Assembly: GCA_030549205.1 (NCBI GenBank)
Contig: JAUKTV010000004.1
Coordinates: 2,480,001 to 2,544,000 of the forward strand
Direction of reading: 5' to 3'
Source of the DNA: Apiosordaria backusii
Lineage: Eukaryota; Ascomycota; Sordariomycetes; Sordariales; Lasiosphaeriaceae
Length of the DNA: 64,000 nt
Below the pieces are notes generated by a model, which was not told the DNA's origin, did not search any database, and saw only the letters and a list, made by a program, of their open reading frames with translations. Positions 10,088 to 21,409 of this stretch are shown here, one piece after another. Position 1 is the first letter of the stretch; every line of letters begins with the position of its first letter. Made by a program: the position numbers and the translations under genes.

Positions 10088-12430
10088 TTTGATAGATTAT
10101 TTGCTTGTAGACGAAAAGTGTGAAGATGAAAACTAAAAGCGATTCCCGGATCGTCAAGCAGGTGTTTGATGGATGGTTATGGGTTGTCGGGGGACAGATG
10201 CAGAGGCGGAGAGTGGAAAAAGATGGGTTCCCGCGGCGCGAGGTTGGAAAGGGGAGGTGAATTTAAGGTCAGTGCTTGGGTTGGCGTGGGCTCTCCCCTC
10301 CCCAGGAGAGAGGGATGGTGGGTGGAGCGACACACGAAGGAAGGGCCTGTCCCCTGCAACGATGTCACAGCTGCAGCAACTCTCTTCTTCTTCGACAGCA
10401 CTTGAAATCAACTGGCAGTCGAGACCGCCTAATTTGGCAGAAACAAGGGATCGTCTTGCCGCTTTAACCAATCTGGCCTGTCGTCCGCTTCGTTCTTCAC
10501 TATCATTTCTATACTATGAAATACTCACCTCGAACAAAGCATCTCTTTTCTGTCAACGCTTTGTCTATCTTGATCCCCCAAGTCTGGCCATCGACAGCCA
10601 ACCTGGAAGAACCCGGATTTAGGTCCCTCGAGGCAGCCACTTTCACCAATATTTACGCAGGTTGGTTGTAGGTAACCTGTTGAGCACAATACCGTACGTG
10701 GCACAACACATACGGTGCGGCGACCTCATGGACCCAGCTTCGCTTGGCAGCTTGCCACAACGCGGGGAGGCGGCAAGGTATCTGCACGGTGTGTTTTCCC
10801 GAAGGCGGCGGGGGCTTGTCCACCTGTCACCGTCACCAAAGAGGCCAAGCTAGAGATGGGATGAACTGTATTGTAGGCGGGAACAAAACGTCGGAAAAGG
10901 CTGACGACGACTCGGAACTTTTTTTTTGTCTCGAGCCATCTCCTCCCTCGGCGCCTCTTTGATATCAGCATCACAAACCACCACTGCCAAGCAGGCACCT
11001 CCTTTTTGACTTCCACGAGGCGCCCATTAAAATAGCAATCCTTTGGCGGAATACCGCTGATATGTTATGGGGCAGCGGAGGTGTACGTATGTCTATGCAC
11101 GCGCGGGCGGGACAGGCCCTGCAGTTTGACACAGTAAAAGCTTCGAAACAGCATTCCAGACGCCAACCTCGGAAGAAAACGAGACGGCTGGTTATAGCCC
11201 TACCAAGCGTCATGACGTTTCTCTCGGTGGCTGTTCCCGAGCCTCTGAGAGGCTTTGCGGCTGATGGCCGGGCAGCGGCCGAACCGATGCAGCAATGAAG
11301 AATGATTGAACCCGTTTCCTGGAGGTACCCAGTGGTCCAGGCTGCGAGATACTTCCAACAACCAGACAGCGGACTGCTGCAACTGCAAAAGCCATGCTCC
11401 ACCGCTAGTCCAAGGAGAATTCGAGAAATGCATCTCGGCCGGTCCGGGAATCCCGTTGGGTCAGGCTGGCACTGTGGAGGCCTACATCACCCAAGTCCTA
11501 CGGGAAATATTCCAGGCTGTCGGTCTTCATTGCTAGGTCCAAAGACATGTCGGTGAGGGACCCCTTTAGTAACAAGTCGATAGACCGCCGATTGGGGGTT
11601 ACGTATGAAACAAAAGGAGGTAATTGCGTAATCATACGTCCAAAATAATCGATGATTAAAAAGACAAGGCCAACCCGAGATGCAATTGCGTGCAGTTCAG
11701 GGGTTGGTCTGGGAGATTTACTGGGAAGATGATAAACTGCTGTCTTTCCCTGTCCCAACGCTGTCCTCAACTTCCCCTTTTTTTTATTTTGGCCGAGGCC
11801 AAATCGTAAGAGCGGCGATGAGGGGCAGTGTGGGGCAGCTTCCACCTTGTTCAAAAAGTGTGGAGGGGCACGTCAGCATGAGCCAGCGACTTGTCGTCGT
11901 CAACGATACCATCTTCAACAACGATTGAGTTTAGAGTTTACTGACCTTAAAACTTGGCGAGCGACTGCTTCGTATGTTTGTTCTCAATTCTCTCATTCTC
12001 ATATCCTATAAACTCTTTTAATTACCTCTACAAACGCAATCCAGGAGCCTCATTGATACTCACGTGCGAACCGCGCTAGTCCTGATTTGGATAGAATTTT
12101 CCTGAAAGTTCGCGAACACCAATCCCAGATTACAGATTAGGATTCATCTTTTGGGCATATCGCTTTCACTGTTTTCATAAGAGAGCATCACGACTTTCTG
12201 TTCTTGAACAATATCACCCAAGTCGCATACCATTTTGACGATACCCGTTGTCACCCAGACGCTTGTATCATAAAATCACCCACTCAAAAACCACAACTGA
12301 ACTACAGAGCACCTTACCCCTCCATAGAGTCCCCGCGCAAACTACCCCTCCATCACCATCCTGACATCTTCAAAACCTCACCTCTCCCACCACCACCACC
12401 ACCACCACTACCACTACCACCCCCTCCAAA
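10088..12430. promoter_or_regulatory. 2.3-kb divergent spacer between actin and FES1
   Basis: Actin reads left and FES1 reads right from this spacer. The actin side has C/T- and G/A-rich stretches (for example around 10285-10320) typical of strong fungal promoters. No open frame here looks like a protein: composition is mixed and frames overlap on both strands. The FES1 side holds a clear heat-shock element, listed separately. Confidence 0.55.
12094..12116. promoter_or_regulatory. Perfect five-unit heat-shock element upstream of FES1
   Basis: Five alternating units GAA, TTC, GAA, TTC, GAA start at 12094, 12099, 12104, 12109 and 12114, each separated by exactly two bases. This is the canonical P-type binding site for the trimeric heat-shock factor Hsf1. 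It lies 314 bp upstream of the FES1 start codon, a gene known in yeast to serve Hsp70. The match is direct in the sequence; the regulatory role is inferred. Confidence 0.85.
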
Positions 12431-13102
12431 ATGGACAAAAACCTCACCGACCTCCTAAAATGGGGCATCGAGCACTCCGCCTCTTCCAACCCCCAAAATG
12501 ACCCCTCCGCCCCCTCCGGATCCCCCGCCCCAGCCCCCCGCAGCGACCTCAACCCCGAAATCCTCTCCGCCCTCATGGGCGGCCCCTCAGACGCCGACCT
12601 CATGAAGGCCGCCATGGAAGTCCTCCACGATCCCACCACCACTCTCGAAAACAAGCTCATCGCCTTTGACAACTTCGAGCAGCTCATCGAGTCCCTCGAC
12701 AACGCCAACAACCTCGAGAACCTCTCCCTCTGGACCCCCCTTTTGTCCCTCCTCTCCCACGAGGACCCAGAAATCAAAAAGTATGCCGCCTGGTGCGTCG
12801 GCACGGCGGTGCAGAATAATGCTAAGAGTCAGGAGAGGTTGCTCGCGATGGGCGGGTTGCCGAAGCTGGTGGATTTGATTCTGCATGAGGGGGAGGATGA
12901 GAGTGTAAGAAAGAAGGCGGTTTATGCGCTTAGCTCGGCGGTGAGGAATTACCAGCCTGCGCTTGATGTTGCGCGTGAGGAGCTGAGTAAAAATGGGCAT
13001 GGGGTGGATGGGGAGAAGGTGGACGCGACGGATATGGATGGCGTGGATAAGGTTATGGAGGGGTTGAAGGAGAGGGTGGAGAGTACAAGTAAGAAGGCGT
13101 AG
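12431..13102 (+). CDS. FES1: Hsp70 nucleotide exchange factor Fes1
   Basis: Fes1 is a cytosolic armadillo-type exchange factor that releases ADP from Hsp70 and helps send misfolded proteins to degradation (HspBP1 in animals). The gene is a single 223-codon exon. The N-terminus (MDKNLTDLLKWGIEHSAS) is the conserved Fes1 motif that precedes a Pro/Ser-rich linker. Armadillo-like helices follow, including AFDNFEQLIESLDNANNLE, HEDPEIKKYAAWCVGTAVQN and SVRKKAVYALSSAVRNYQP. The length is close to other fungal Fes1 proteins. Codon use changes from C-ending in the first half to G-ending in the second half, a pattern seen in several genes of this window. A five-unit heat-shock element lies 314 bp upstream. 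It converges on the uL5m gene. Confidence 0.95.
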   Translation: MDKNLTDLLKWGIEHSASSNPQNDPSAPSGSPAPAPRSDLNPEILSALMGGPSDADLMKAAMEVLHDPTTTLENKLIAFDNFEQLIESLDNANNLENLSLWTPLLSLLSHEDPEIKKYAAWCVGTAVQNNAKSQERLLAMGGLPKLVDLILHEGEDESVRKKAVYALSSAVRNYQPALDVAREELSKNGHGVDGEKVDATDMDGVDKVMEGLKERVESTSKKA

Positions 13103-13357
13103 CGGGGAATAAAAAGGGAAAATTTGCATTATATACGGCGTTAGAGTGGGAGGGTATTTGGTATCTAAAAGTAAGGCTTGAACTGGGACGGTTTCGTATG
13201 ATGAAGACATGAAATCAAATTTGCATAGGACATATGTGTGTCTCCGTTTTGATATGAACATAAAGCACCTATTTTAGATGCTGTTTTGGTTGTCTCTATG
13301 TGTTGTTACATTTATACACTTTTAATGGTATTTATACAATTTTCTCTGCCTCCCCTC

Positions 13358-14531
13358 TTAATTCTTCACCTCACCATAGAAAGGCACCCCCATAGACTGC
13401 AGCAGCAACCTCGCCTGCCTATCCGACGTGGCCGTAGTCTTGACATACACCCTGCAACCCGGGACCATCTGTTCATTTTTCTCATTAGCACACCGACTTT
13501 CCCCCGATAAACAATCAAGAGTGACTAACCTTGGGAGGATACATCCCCATATTCACCTCCATCTCCGGAAACAGCTTCAGCTCCTCCGGCGTGAAACCCC
13601 ACGCCAGATTCCCGCTTGAATCTCCCGTACTCGCCTTGACCCCCCTCCAATCTTTGATCTTTGGAAAAACCAAATTCACGCACCTATCCAAAAACTCGTA
13701 CGCCTCATTCCCCCTCACCGTGACCTTACACCCGGCAAACTCCCCCGCGCGAATCTTCCACTGCTGGACGTTGCTCTTGGTCTTGGTCATCTCGGGGAGC
13801 ACCCCCGTGAGGGCGAGGAGCGCGGAACGGGCAACGAGGAGGTTGTCCATATCCTGCAGCGCGGCGGGGACGTAAGCCGCCAAGGTGATTTCTTTGATTT
13901 CGGGAATATTGGTAAAGTTGATGTCGCGCTCGATTAGAGGCAGCACCGGGGCACCGCGGGGCGCGCGGAGGGGGCGGTTTTTGTGGTAGGGGGAGGAGTC
14001 GTCCCATTCTCTGAGACGCTGGGGGGCTTCCTTTTTGGGGGTCCCGGGGGGGGTGTGGAGGTATGTCAGGGTCATGATGTCGGAGGCGACGGTGGAGAGG
14101 TAGGTTTGTCGCAGTCGGGGGAGGTTGAAGGGGCCGGGGACGAAGTCGCGGGCTGTGGGCTCGGAGGAGGGGAGGGGCTGGACGGGGTGGAGGGGTCCGC
14201 GGTCGTATTTGGGGGCGTGGTAATTGTATCTTTATATCATGGGGATATAGAAGTCAGTGGGCGTTGCAGGCGCAAAAGGATAGAGGGGGTGTAAGTACCT
14301 CCCACTTGGTAAAGCAAACTTTCTGTCTGCTTGACGCTTCCATGGTCTGAATGTCTTCTTCTCCTCCTCGCTCAATGGCGGAGCGCCCAGGGCCGAGTCT
14401 TCGAGGTCCTCAAGAGGCGCCTCGGCGGCTTGCGAGGAAGCCCATCGTCTAGAGGAGGCAGAGGTTTGCCGGGATATTTGAGAGAGGGGAAGACCCCGGG
14501 TTGGTCGGGACAGGGCGCGGACGCTCGCCAT
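13358..14531 (-). CDS. Mitochondrial large-subunit ribosomal protein uL5m (yeast Mrpl7 type)
   Basis: The protein belongs to the L5 ribosomal family; yeast Mrpl7 is the mitochondrial member and contacts the central protuberance. Three exons fit, right to left: 14531-14299, 14229-13530 and 13468-13358, giving 347 residues. The N-terminus MASVRALSRPTRGLPLSQIS is basic and looks like a mitochondrial presequence. The L5 core is visible in VLPLIERDINFTNIPEIKEI, ALTGVLPEMTKTKSNVQQWK and WGFTPEELKLFPEMEVNMGM, and the last exon gives MVPGCRVYVKTTATSDRQAR and ends PFYGEVKN. The first acceptor is AAAG, weaker than CAG, but it is the only one that keeps the frame through RYNYHAPKYDRGPLHP. It is tandem with LSG1 on the same strand and converges on FES1. 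Confidence 0.9.
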
Positions 14532-14837
14532 GGCTTCAAGGAATCGGCGCGGGCAACAGGATCTTGAAAATGAACGGAATGGTTTGCCTGGAGCTCGGCC
14601 CAAAGCTGTGAGACGGCTCTCAAGGTTGCGTGGAAATTTTCTGGAGCCTGTGGCACAGACCAATTCACAGGTGGGTTAGGGTTATGTGTGTCTTCTTTGC
14701 ATCGCCTACACCATCAAACTATCACTTCGAGAACTGAGTTGTCACAGGAATAATGCATAGTACTTTTTATACCGCCAAAATAATAATTCTAACATGATAC
14801 CAATCCCATCCCAAGTTTGATTTTAGAGAAAAAAAAA
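14532..14837. other. Spacer between LSG1 3' end and the uL5m start
   Basis: 306 bp with both flanking genes on the minus strand. It should hold the LSG1 3' untranslated region and the uL5m promoter. No other feature seen. Confidence 0.45.
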
Positions 14838-16830
14838 TCATGGCTCATCATCATCCGCATTGTTGCGTCTGTGCTTGCCTCTCCCCTTCATGCTCCCCTT
14901 ATAATGCTTCTTCCCGGTCGTCAGCTGCACATCCTTGGGGTCAATCCCCTTCTCAAGAGCAATCATAGCCCTTAGTTTTCTTCCCGAAAGATTCTTGCCG
15001 TCCATCACCTCCTTACCCTGCTCGGTATACTTGTACTGGAACGGCCTTGTGAAGTTTCCCGTGTTCCCCGCGCCAGCCTTGAAGAAAGCCTTGTCCAGCG
15101 TTTGCGACTTTTGCCCCTGAGGAAGTGGAATCATGTCGGTGAGGACCGAAGCGTCGTCAGCTGTACCATCTACGCTCAACTCATCCAGGGCGTGTTGCAG
15201 GGCAGCCCTGCGCTTCTCGGGCAGGTGGGCAATGTCGTACAGCTCACGGTTGAACTCGGCGCCGTCAACACTGTCTGGAGGAGGATTACAGTAGAGAAGC
15301 TTGCCGGCAACGTAGTCTTTGAGAACATATCTTGCTGCTCTGGAAGCATCGGGTTGACCAAGGCCCTGCGTCATGAAACCTCTGTGGCGGGCGTATGCTC
15401 TGAGCAGCTCCTCGCCGGTTGGAATGCCACTGCCGCCTTCCTCGAGGGGGCGGGTGTAAATTTGAATACCGTAGATGGCCTCAAGGAAGGGCTTGGGAAT
15501 TCTGGTAGCCACAAGGGTAGATGGACCGGTATACTCGCGAAGCTGATCGATGGGCAGGACACCATTGCACACGAGCTCGGCCTTGGTGTTGGCAAAGTTG
15601 GGGAATACGAGACCTGGGCAATCGCACAGGAGAACCTTGTCGCTCAGGTGGATAGTTTGGAAATGTTTCGTTTTACCGGGAGTAGACGAAACAGACACCT
15701 TGTTGGCGCCGACGAGAGCGTTGATCGTGGATGATTTACCGACGTTGGGATAACCAACCAAACCAACTGTGAATTTGTGATCCGGGCCTAATTGATGTTA
15801 GCATGCTGTTCGACGAATTCAATATGAAGCCGAGCCACTCACTAGTATCCGCTGGTTCAAGCTCCAGGAGAATATCCTCCAATTCGTCCACTGTCAAGAT
15901 CCTTGTGTCTTCATCCTCTTCCTCTTCTTCTTGGTTCTCAGCTTCCTCAGCATTCTCATCTTCCTTGGCTTCTTCCTTAGCCGCAGCAACTGGCTTCTTG
16001 CTGGAAGAAGCAACAGGTTCCTCTTCGGACTCAGACTCCTCGTCTGAAGCCTCAAGCGCCTCCTTGGCCAGGTGGGCAGAGAAGAACCTGAAGGCAATCT
16101 TTTGACCCTTCAGGTAATCAGCCCACATCTTTCTTTGTCTGTACGTCATCATATCGGCCTTGTTAATAAGCAGCAAGTTGTGCTTCTTTGGGTCCACCTC
16201 CTTGACATAATGCTCAAGATCCTCAGACCGGAACATCAGCGGGTTTCTGGCGTCGACAATCTGAACAACAACATCAGACCGCTCGATAACTCTCCAAAGC
16301 TGCCTCCACACCTCCAAGTTCCTCTCAAACGGCGTCATGAGCAAATCCTTGGTCTCCTCCAGCTCAGCCAACCCTCTTCTCCAATCCAGGAAAGCCTCCT
16401 TCTCCAGCCTGTCCAGCTGTTCCCTTGTGGTGGAAGAATCCCACTTCGGCCTTCTTGGGACTGTCAAACGGCCCTTATTCTGGTTTTGCTTTCCCACAAC
16501 GACTCTCTCCTCGGCGGCGGACAGAAGATAGGGGTTCTTTTGGTCGGTGTGGATGATCTTGACGCTGCTCATCTTCTCGGCAGTGAAGTCGGTGCCGGCT
16601 AGCTCAGCGGTGGCGAGGAACTCGTCGAGGGCGCCCTGCTCGGTGATGGAGCGCATCTTGACCCATGATGCCTCTTGCCTGTCGTTGGTGATGTATTCCT
16701 GGCCGGTGGCATGGTCGATACGGGTGACGGCGGTGGCTCTCTTGCGGTCGGAGCCTTTGCCCTTGCCGAAGCGGTCGTTCATCAGCGTGTTGCCGAGACC
16801 GACCGACTTTTTGGATTTGGCGAGGACCAT
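14838..16830 (-). CDS. LSG1: Large-subunit GTPase Lsg1
   Basis: Lsg1 is a circularly permuted cytoplasmic GTPase that releases the export adaptor Nmd3 from late pre-60S subunits. Two exons fit, right to left: 16830-15843 and 15787-14838 (intron 55 nt, donor GTGAGT), giving 645 residues. The permuted motif order is clear: the G4 motif LLLINKADM in exon 1 comes before the P-loop GYPNVGKSS and DCPG (G3) in exon 2. Between them is a long acidic, low-complexity insert (EEEEEDEDTRI and neighbours), as in other Lsg1 proteins. The N-terminus MVLAKSKKSVGLGNTLMNDR and the basic end (KKHYKGSMKGRGKHRRN) also fit. The intron lies a dozen codons before the P-loop. It is head-to-head with LTV1, a factor of the other subunit. 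Confidence 0.96.
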
Positions 16831-17550
16831 GATTGCGGTGTCCTCTGAGTTTTCTGGATTTGTGGCTGGTTGTAACTACTAGCACTTCTGTTTTAGTGCT
16901 GAGATTTGGTCCAGTGGAGAGTTGGAAATTAACGGAGGCTTCACAACCGTCGCAATGTTGAGCGGGGTGGTGGTGGTTGATTGATGCCGTGTACTTGCTG
17001 ATAAATGGAGGGGCAAATTTGCGCCGACGGGCAGACCTCGACCTGGGGTACCTAGCGCCTATCACGGTTATGACTGTATGTGGCGGCTTCTTGGTAGTTG
17101 CAGTTTACGTGAACATTCTGGGAAAAATCTTTGAAGTGATTCATGTTCCTAGCTCAATATTCTATCATTCGGAACAGTTAATTGAATGGATTTCAGCTTT
17201 ATGCTGCTCTTCAGGCTGAGTGCAAGTGAAGTCTCTCCAAATAAGTGTTGCATCTCAAGTACCCCTCCCTCAAAATCTTGATAAGATAAACGTATTCTAC
17301 CCCACCAAAATTTTCCTTTTTGCTCTGCCGCCTGCATGATTTGGTGGTGCGCTCTGTCTACTAGAATTCCACTTTAACTGCTTTTTGGGCTCTTGATTCG
17401 AGAATTCCACCTTGACGCCCCCGACTTCCTCTCCTTCTCCCAGAAACAGAATCTGGTTATCCCCCGCCCGGAGACAACCTCGAGACGAACCACCCACAAT
17501 CAAACCACATCCTCACTCTCAGGCGCAAACCGCTTGAACAAACCGCCAAG
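16831..17550. promoter_or_regulatory. Divergent 720-bp spacer between LSG1 and LTV1
   Basis: Holds both promoters and leaders of a divergent ribosome-biogenesis pair. I looked for a shared strong motif (for example RRPE or PAC-like sequences of ribosome-biogenesis genes) and saw none that I would defend. Confidence 0.45.
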
Positions 17551-18900
17551 ATGGGCAAAGGAAAGTGGATGTAAGTCACTAACCCCCTCCCCTCTATCAT
17601 ACCATACTGACAAAGTGAACAGCGACAAAAAAACAGCCACCCACTTCACCCTCGTCTACCGCCCCCAAAACGACCCCCTCATCCACGATGACACCGCCCC
17701 CTCCATGGTCCTGGCCCCCAGCCAGCCCTCCAAAAACTCCAAAGGCAAGGGTCTCTCCGACCTAGCCTCCGAACTCGGCTCCGACGCCGCCTCCATCCGC
17801 GCCAACGAAGGCGAAGCCGCCAACTACGGCGTTTATTACGATGACACCGAATACGACTATATGCAGCACCTCCGCGACCTCGGCACCGGCACCGGGGAAG
17901 CCGTCTTTGTCGAGGCACCCTCCGTTCAGAAATCGTCAGCCAAGGGGAAACAAAAGATGAACTTGTCGGACGCGCTGGCCAAGATGGATTTGGAGCACAA
18001 GAGCGAGGAGCTGCTTGATGAGGAGATCTTGCCTAGTAAGAACCTGCAGAGGTTGACGTACCAGGCTCAGCAGGATGTTCCTGATGCGATTAAGGGGTTC
18101 CAGCCGGATATGGATCCTAGGCTGAGGGAGGTGCTGGAGGCGCTGGAGGATGATGCGTATGTTGATGAGGAAGGGGGGAGGATGTTTTGAAGGGGTTGGT
18201 GGAGGGGGACGCGGAGGAGCTGGATGAGCTGAGGGATGTTTGGGAGGATGATGAGGAAGAAGATGAGGGGTGGGAGTCGGATAGGACGGTGAAGGCTGCT
18301 CCTAATCAGAAAAAACAAAGTAAGGGTGGGGAGGATGAGGTGCCGGAGTTGGTTAATACTTCTCGGGGAGAGGGTCAAGAAGGGCCGTCGGATAATTGGA
18401 TGGGGGAGTTTAAGAAGTTCAAGGATGATCAAAAAGCTGGGGCTGGGGGCCCGAAGAAGAAGGCGGTTGGATGGGGGGCTACACCTTCAGAGATTCAGTC
18501 GTCGATTTGGACTACGACTACCAATGGCGGGAGGCAAAAGAAGAGAAAGGGTGCGCTGACGAACCCGTCGACGTATTCTATGACTTCGTCGTCGATTTAC
18601 CGGACGGAGCAGCTTAATATTTTGGACAGGAGGTTTGAGAAGCTTGAGGAGGAGTATAATTATGACGAGGATGACTTGGCGTCAGTGTCGGCGGTGTCGA
18701 CCATGTCGACTGTCCAGGGAACCACAAGGCAGGATTTTGACAATATGCTGGATGAGTTCCTGGGCGAGTACGACGTGAGGGGGAAGAACAGGGTGAAGAA
18801 GGGCAAGTGGAAGAATGGTGTTGCGGAATTTGACGAGATTAGAAAGGCGTTGGGGCCGCCGATAATTCCGGCCAAGTATAGGACTGGGGAAAAGTCGTAG
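17551..18900 (+). CDS. LTV1: LTV1 ribosome-biogenesis factor, apparent 1-base frameshift
   Basis: Ltv1 is a late pre-40S assembly factor bound near the beak of the small subunit and released after phosphorylation. Exon 1 is only 20 nt (17551-17570, MGKGKWI), followed by a 52-nt intron (donor GTAAGT) and exon 2 from 17623. The start MGKGKWIDKKTATHFTLVYR and PQNDPLIHDD are diagnostic of Ltv1, as is the middle YYDDTEYDYMQHLRDLG. At a run of six G (18173-18178) the frame changes: upstream it stops at 18190, while the frame one base back continues with EDVLKGLVEGDAEELDELRD and runs to 18900 with FEKLEEEYNYDEDDLASVSA and LDEFLGEYD, all Ltv1-like. One added base gives a clean 432-residue protein. 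I judge this an assembly error or, less likely, a -1 slippage site. Confidence 0.9.
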
Positions 18901-18983
18901 ATTTTTCTCGTTGGATTTCATCTTTCCTATATACGAATTTAGATACCATGTTTCTTGCCATGCCCAACCTCTAATCTTCTATC

Positions 18984-20862
18984 CTAACACCCCATAAACC
19001 CCGCCAAATTCACTACCCCCTCCTGTTGTCCCACACTCCCCCCCTTGACCTCTTCCAGCAATTTCCTGACCACCTGTTCGTCTCTCACCTCCCAAAACCC
19101 CTTTACACCCTCCACAAAGCTATGTGCCGCCTTTTCAATATTCGCCTCTTCCTCAGCAGCAAAGCACAACCTGAAGTACTCCCACGCTTCCTTCTGTTTG
19201 ATTTTTTCGGTCGCAGCAAAGATCGCGCCCGTGGTGACCAAGACTTTGTATTGGGGGCCAGTCAGCCAGACCATCAGCGCGGTGGAGAGGGAGGATTGAA
19301 ACAAGGAGAAGAGGGGGTGGGAGGGGAAGTGGAGGCGGAGCCAGATGAACATGCCCGCTTTTGGCCAGCTGAAGGAGTATAATTTTCTTTTTTTCACCAC
19401 GGCCCAGGAAGAGGAGCGGGTTGGGGGGGTGGAAATGAGGAAGGAGCCGGAGTCGAGGATGGTGCACATTTTCTCCATGCGGGATTGGTAACTGGAGCGG
19501 AGGCCGGAGAGCCATTGGACGAAACCGGAGGCTTGCCATCCAGGGGAAGAAGGGGTGGGTTTGGGGGTGAAGAGGGAGAAGGTGGAAGAGGGGGGAGGGG
19601 AAACAGGGGGGGAGATGAGGAGTTTGGCGATTAAAGCCTGGACGAAGCCGGAGGGTTGCTGGGTGGTGGCTTCTGTTATGCGTTCAAAGCGCTCGATGAG
19701 GGAGGGCTGGGCGGTTATCCAACCTAGTCGGCAGCCTGGGGCGACGGTTTTGGAGAAGGTGTCTAGCCGGACGACCCGGCCGTCGACGTCGAGGGGGGTG
19801 AAGGAGGGGACTAAGGAGTCGAGGAAGGGGAAGCCGGATGATTTGCGGTCGGTGGTGGTGGTGGTAACTGGGGACGGGGGTGGGGGAGGGAGGCCACGGG
19901 ATTTGGCTTCGAGTTCGGCGGCGTCGGGGAACTGGAGGTACCAGTAGGGCTCGTCTTCGATGATGATTACGTCGTATTTACTGCAGATGGCGTAGATTTC
20001 TCGCTTTCGCTCGAGGGAGAGGAGGATGCCGGTGGGATTGTGGCCGAGGGTGACGGTGTACATCAGGTGAGGTCGCTTGCCTTTGGTTGTGTCCCAGTTG
20101 GCGAGGACGTCTTCTAAGCCTCCTGGTCCGGAGACTGCCATGCCAGCTTCGTCGGTTTTTACGGGGACCATTTGGACGCCGAGGGGGGCCGCTTGGTTGG
20201 GGATGTTGGTATAGACGTAGGTCTCACAGAGCATGCCGGGCCGTTGCTCGATAGGATCGGAGGTTCTCCAGGGAGTGACGAATAGGTTGAGGGCTTTGGC
20301 GAAGCCGTCGGTTGAGCCGCAGGTGAGGATTACTTCTGGGCCGCCTTTGTAAGGGACGTCGGGATGAAGGTGCTCGCGGGTGAGTTGTCTGATCCAGCTT
20401 AGGAGGGGAGGGTAGCCTTGAGCCATGCCATATTGTAAGGCGGTGGCCAGGTCGATCTTTTGGAGAAGGTCCTTCTGGGTAGAGTCATCATGGGGGATGG
20501 TGATGTGGTTTGCTGCTGACGGGTTTGATGAGCCAGACGAAGGAGACCATCTTTCGGGTTTGGCCGCTTGTGCTTCCAAGGTATCGTATGGGAAGAACTG
20601 GGCATTGGGGAGACCTAGGCGGTGTAATTTAGTATCTTAATCCCCAGCAAGATTTCTAGGTAAGTAAATACATACCACCAGCAATGTTTAGAATTCCAGG
20701 TATCTGAAAAAACTTGTAGATTGCCTTGATCTTACTGGCATCCCGGTGTTTGGTGATTTCAGAATAGAGGTGTGTGAAATCAAGAGGCAATGGCTTATCA
20801 TCATCGCCACTTAAACCGCCAGCACCTTGATGCCTATCGTTACGATAAGCTAACGACGCCAT
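18984..20862 (-). CDS. Aro8-type aromatic/aminoadipate aminotransferase (PLP fold type I)
   Basis: The product is a pyridoxal-phosphate aminotransferase of the Aro8/kynurenine aminotransferase group, acting on aromatic amino acids or 2-aminoadipate; the exact substrate cannot be read from sequence. Two exons fit, right to left: 20862-20676 and 20614-18984 (intron 61 nt, donor GTATGT), giving 605 residues, longer than the roughly 500 of yeast Aro8. Visible hallmarks are PGILNIAGGLPNAQFFPY, LQYGMAQGYPPLLSWIRQL, LTCGSTDGFAKAL, the GHNPTG turn, IIIEDEPYWYLQFP and the lysine segment LDTFSKTVAPGCRLGW, with the PLP lysine near residue 350. Extra length comes from a Pro/Thr-rich insert before that lysine and another Ser/Pro-rich insert further on. 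It converges on LTV1 with only 83 bp between stop codons. Confidence 0.9.
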
Positions 20863-21409
20863 GATGTCGATTCAATGCGTCGAACTATCAGTTTGATACC
20901 AAGTAGTAATGAGAAGATGAACGATGTTTATATGCAAGATGGATTCTTATCATGGATCAATTCCTGGGAAGGATCCGACCAATTCTGGTCCAAAATCAAT
21001 AACACGCTTACAAATATACAATGAGCCACATCAAATCAAGCAATCCGATGCGACTTTGTCTAGTTCTCGGGTGCGGGAACGTCCCCGCCAGCGCCCCCAA
21101 AGCCCAGCAACCCCTGCCGGGACACACCTCCGGGACTACCGCCTCACTGTGGGGATGCTAACATGGATTAGATAAGGCGGGGAAGAAGAACCCGCCCTCA
21201 TTTGGAGGTGTGCCATTCAACTTCCCGGTTATTATCTACCGATCATGGTGATGATATTTCATGGTGTTTTGTATTCCCATTCGGCTTTTGTGTTGCGGTT
21301 TCATGCCTGACCGGCCCCACTAGATCGGCAACCGTTGCATTTACATGCGCTTCCCCCGGATGACGTGCTGAGTGAGACATCGGGGCGGGGCCGTATCCCA
21401 AAGGCTCAA
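20863..21409. other. Spacer upstream of the aminotransferase gene
   Basis: 547 bp between two minus-strand genes. It should hold the aminotransferase promoter and the monooxygenase 3' region. It contains several CGGG/CCCG-rich short stretches (21070-21120) but no site I can name. Confidence 0.4.

Noticed and set aside
10166..11556. Several 60-150-codon frames between actin and FES1
   Set aside because: Overlapping on both strands with no family resemblance; treated as non-coding.
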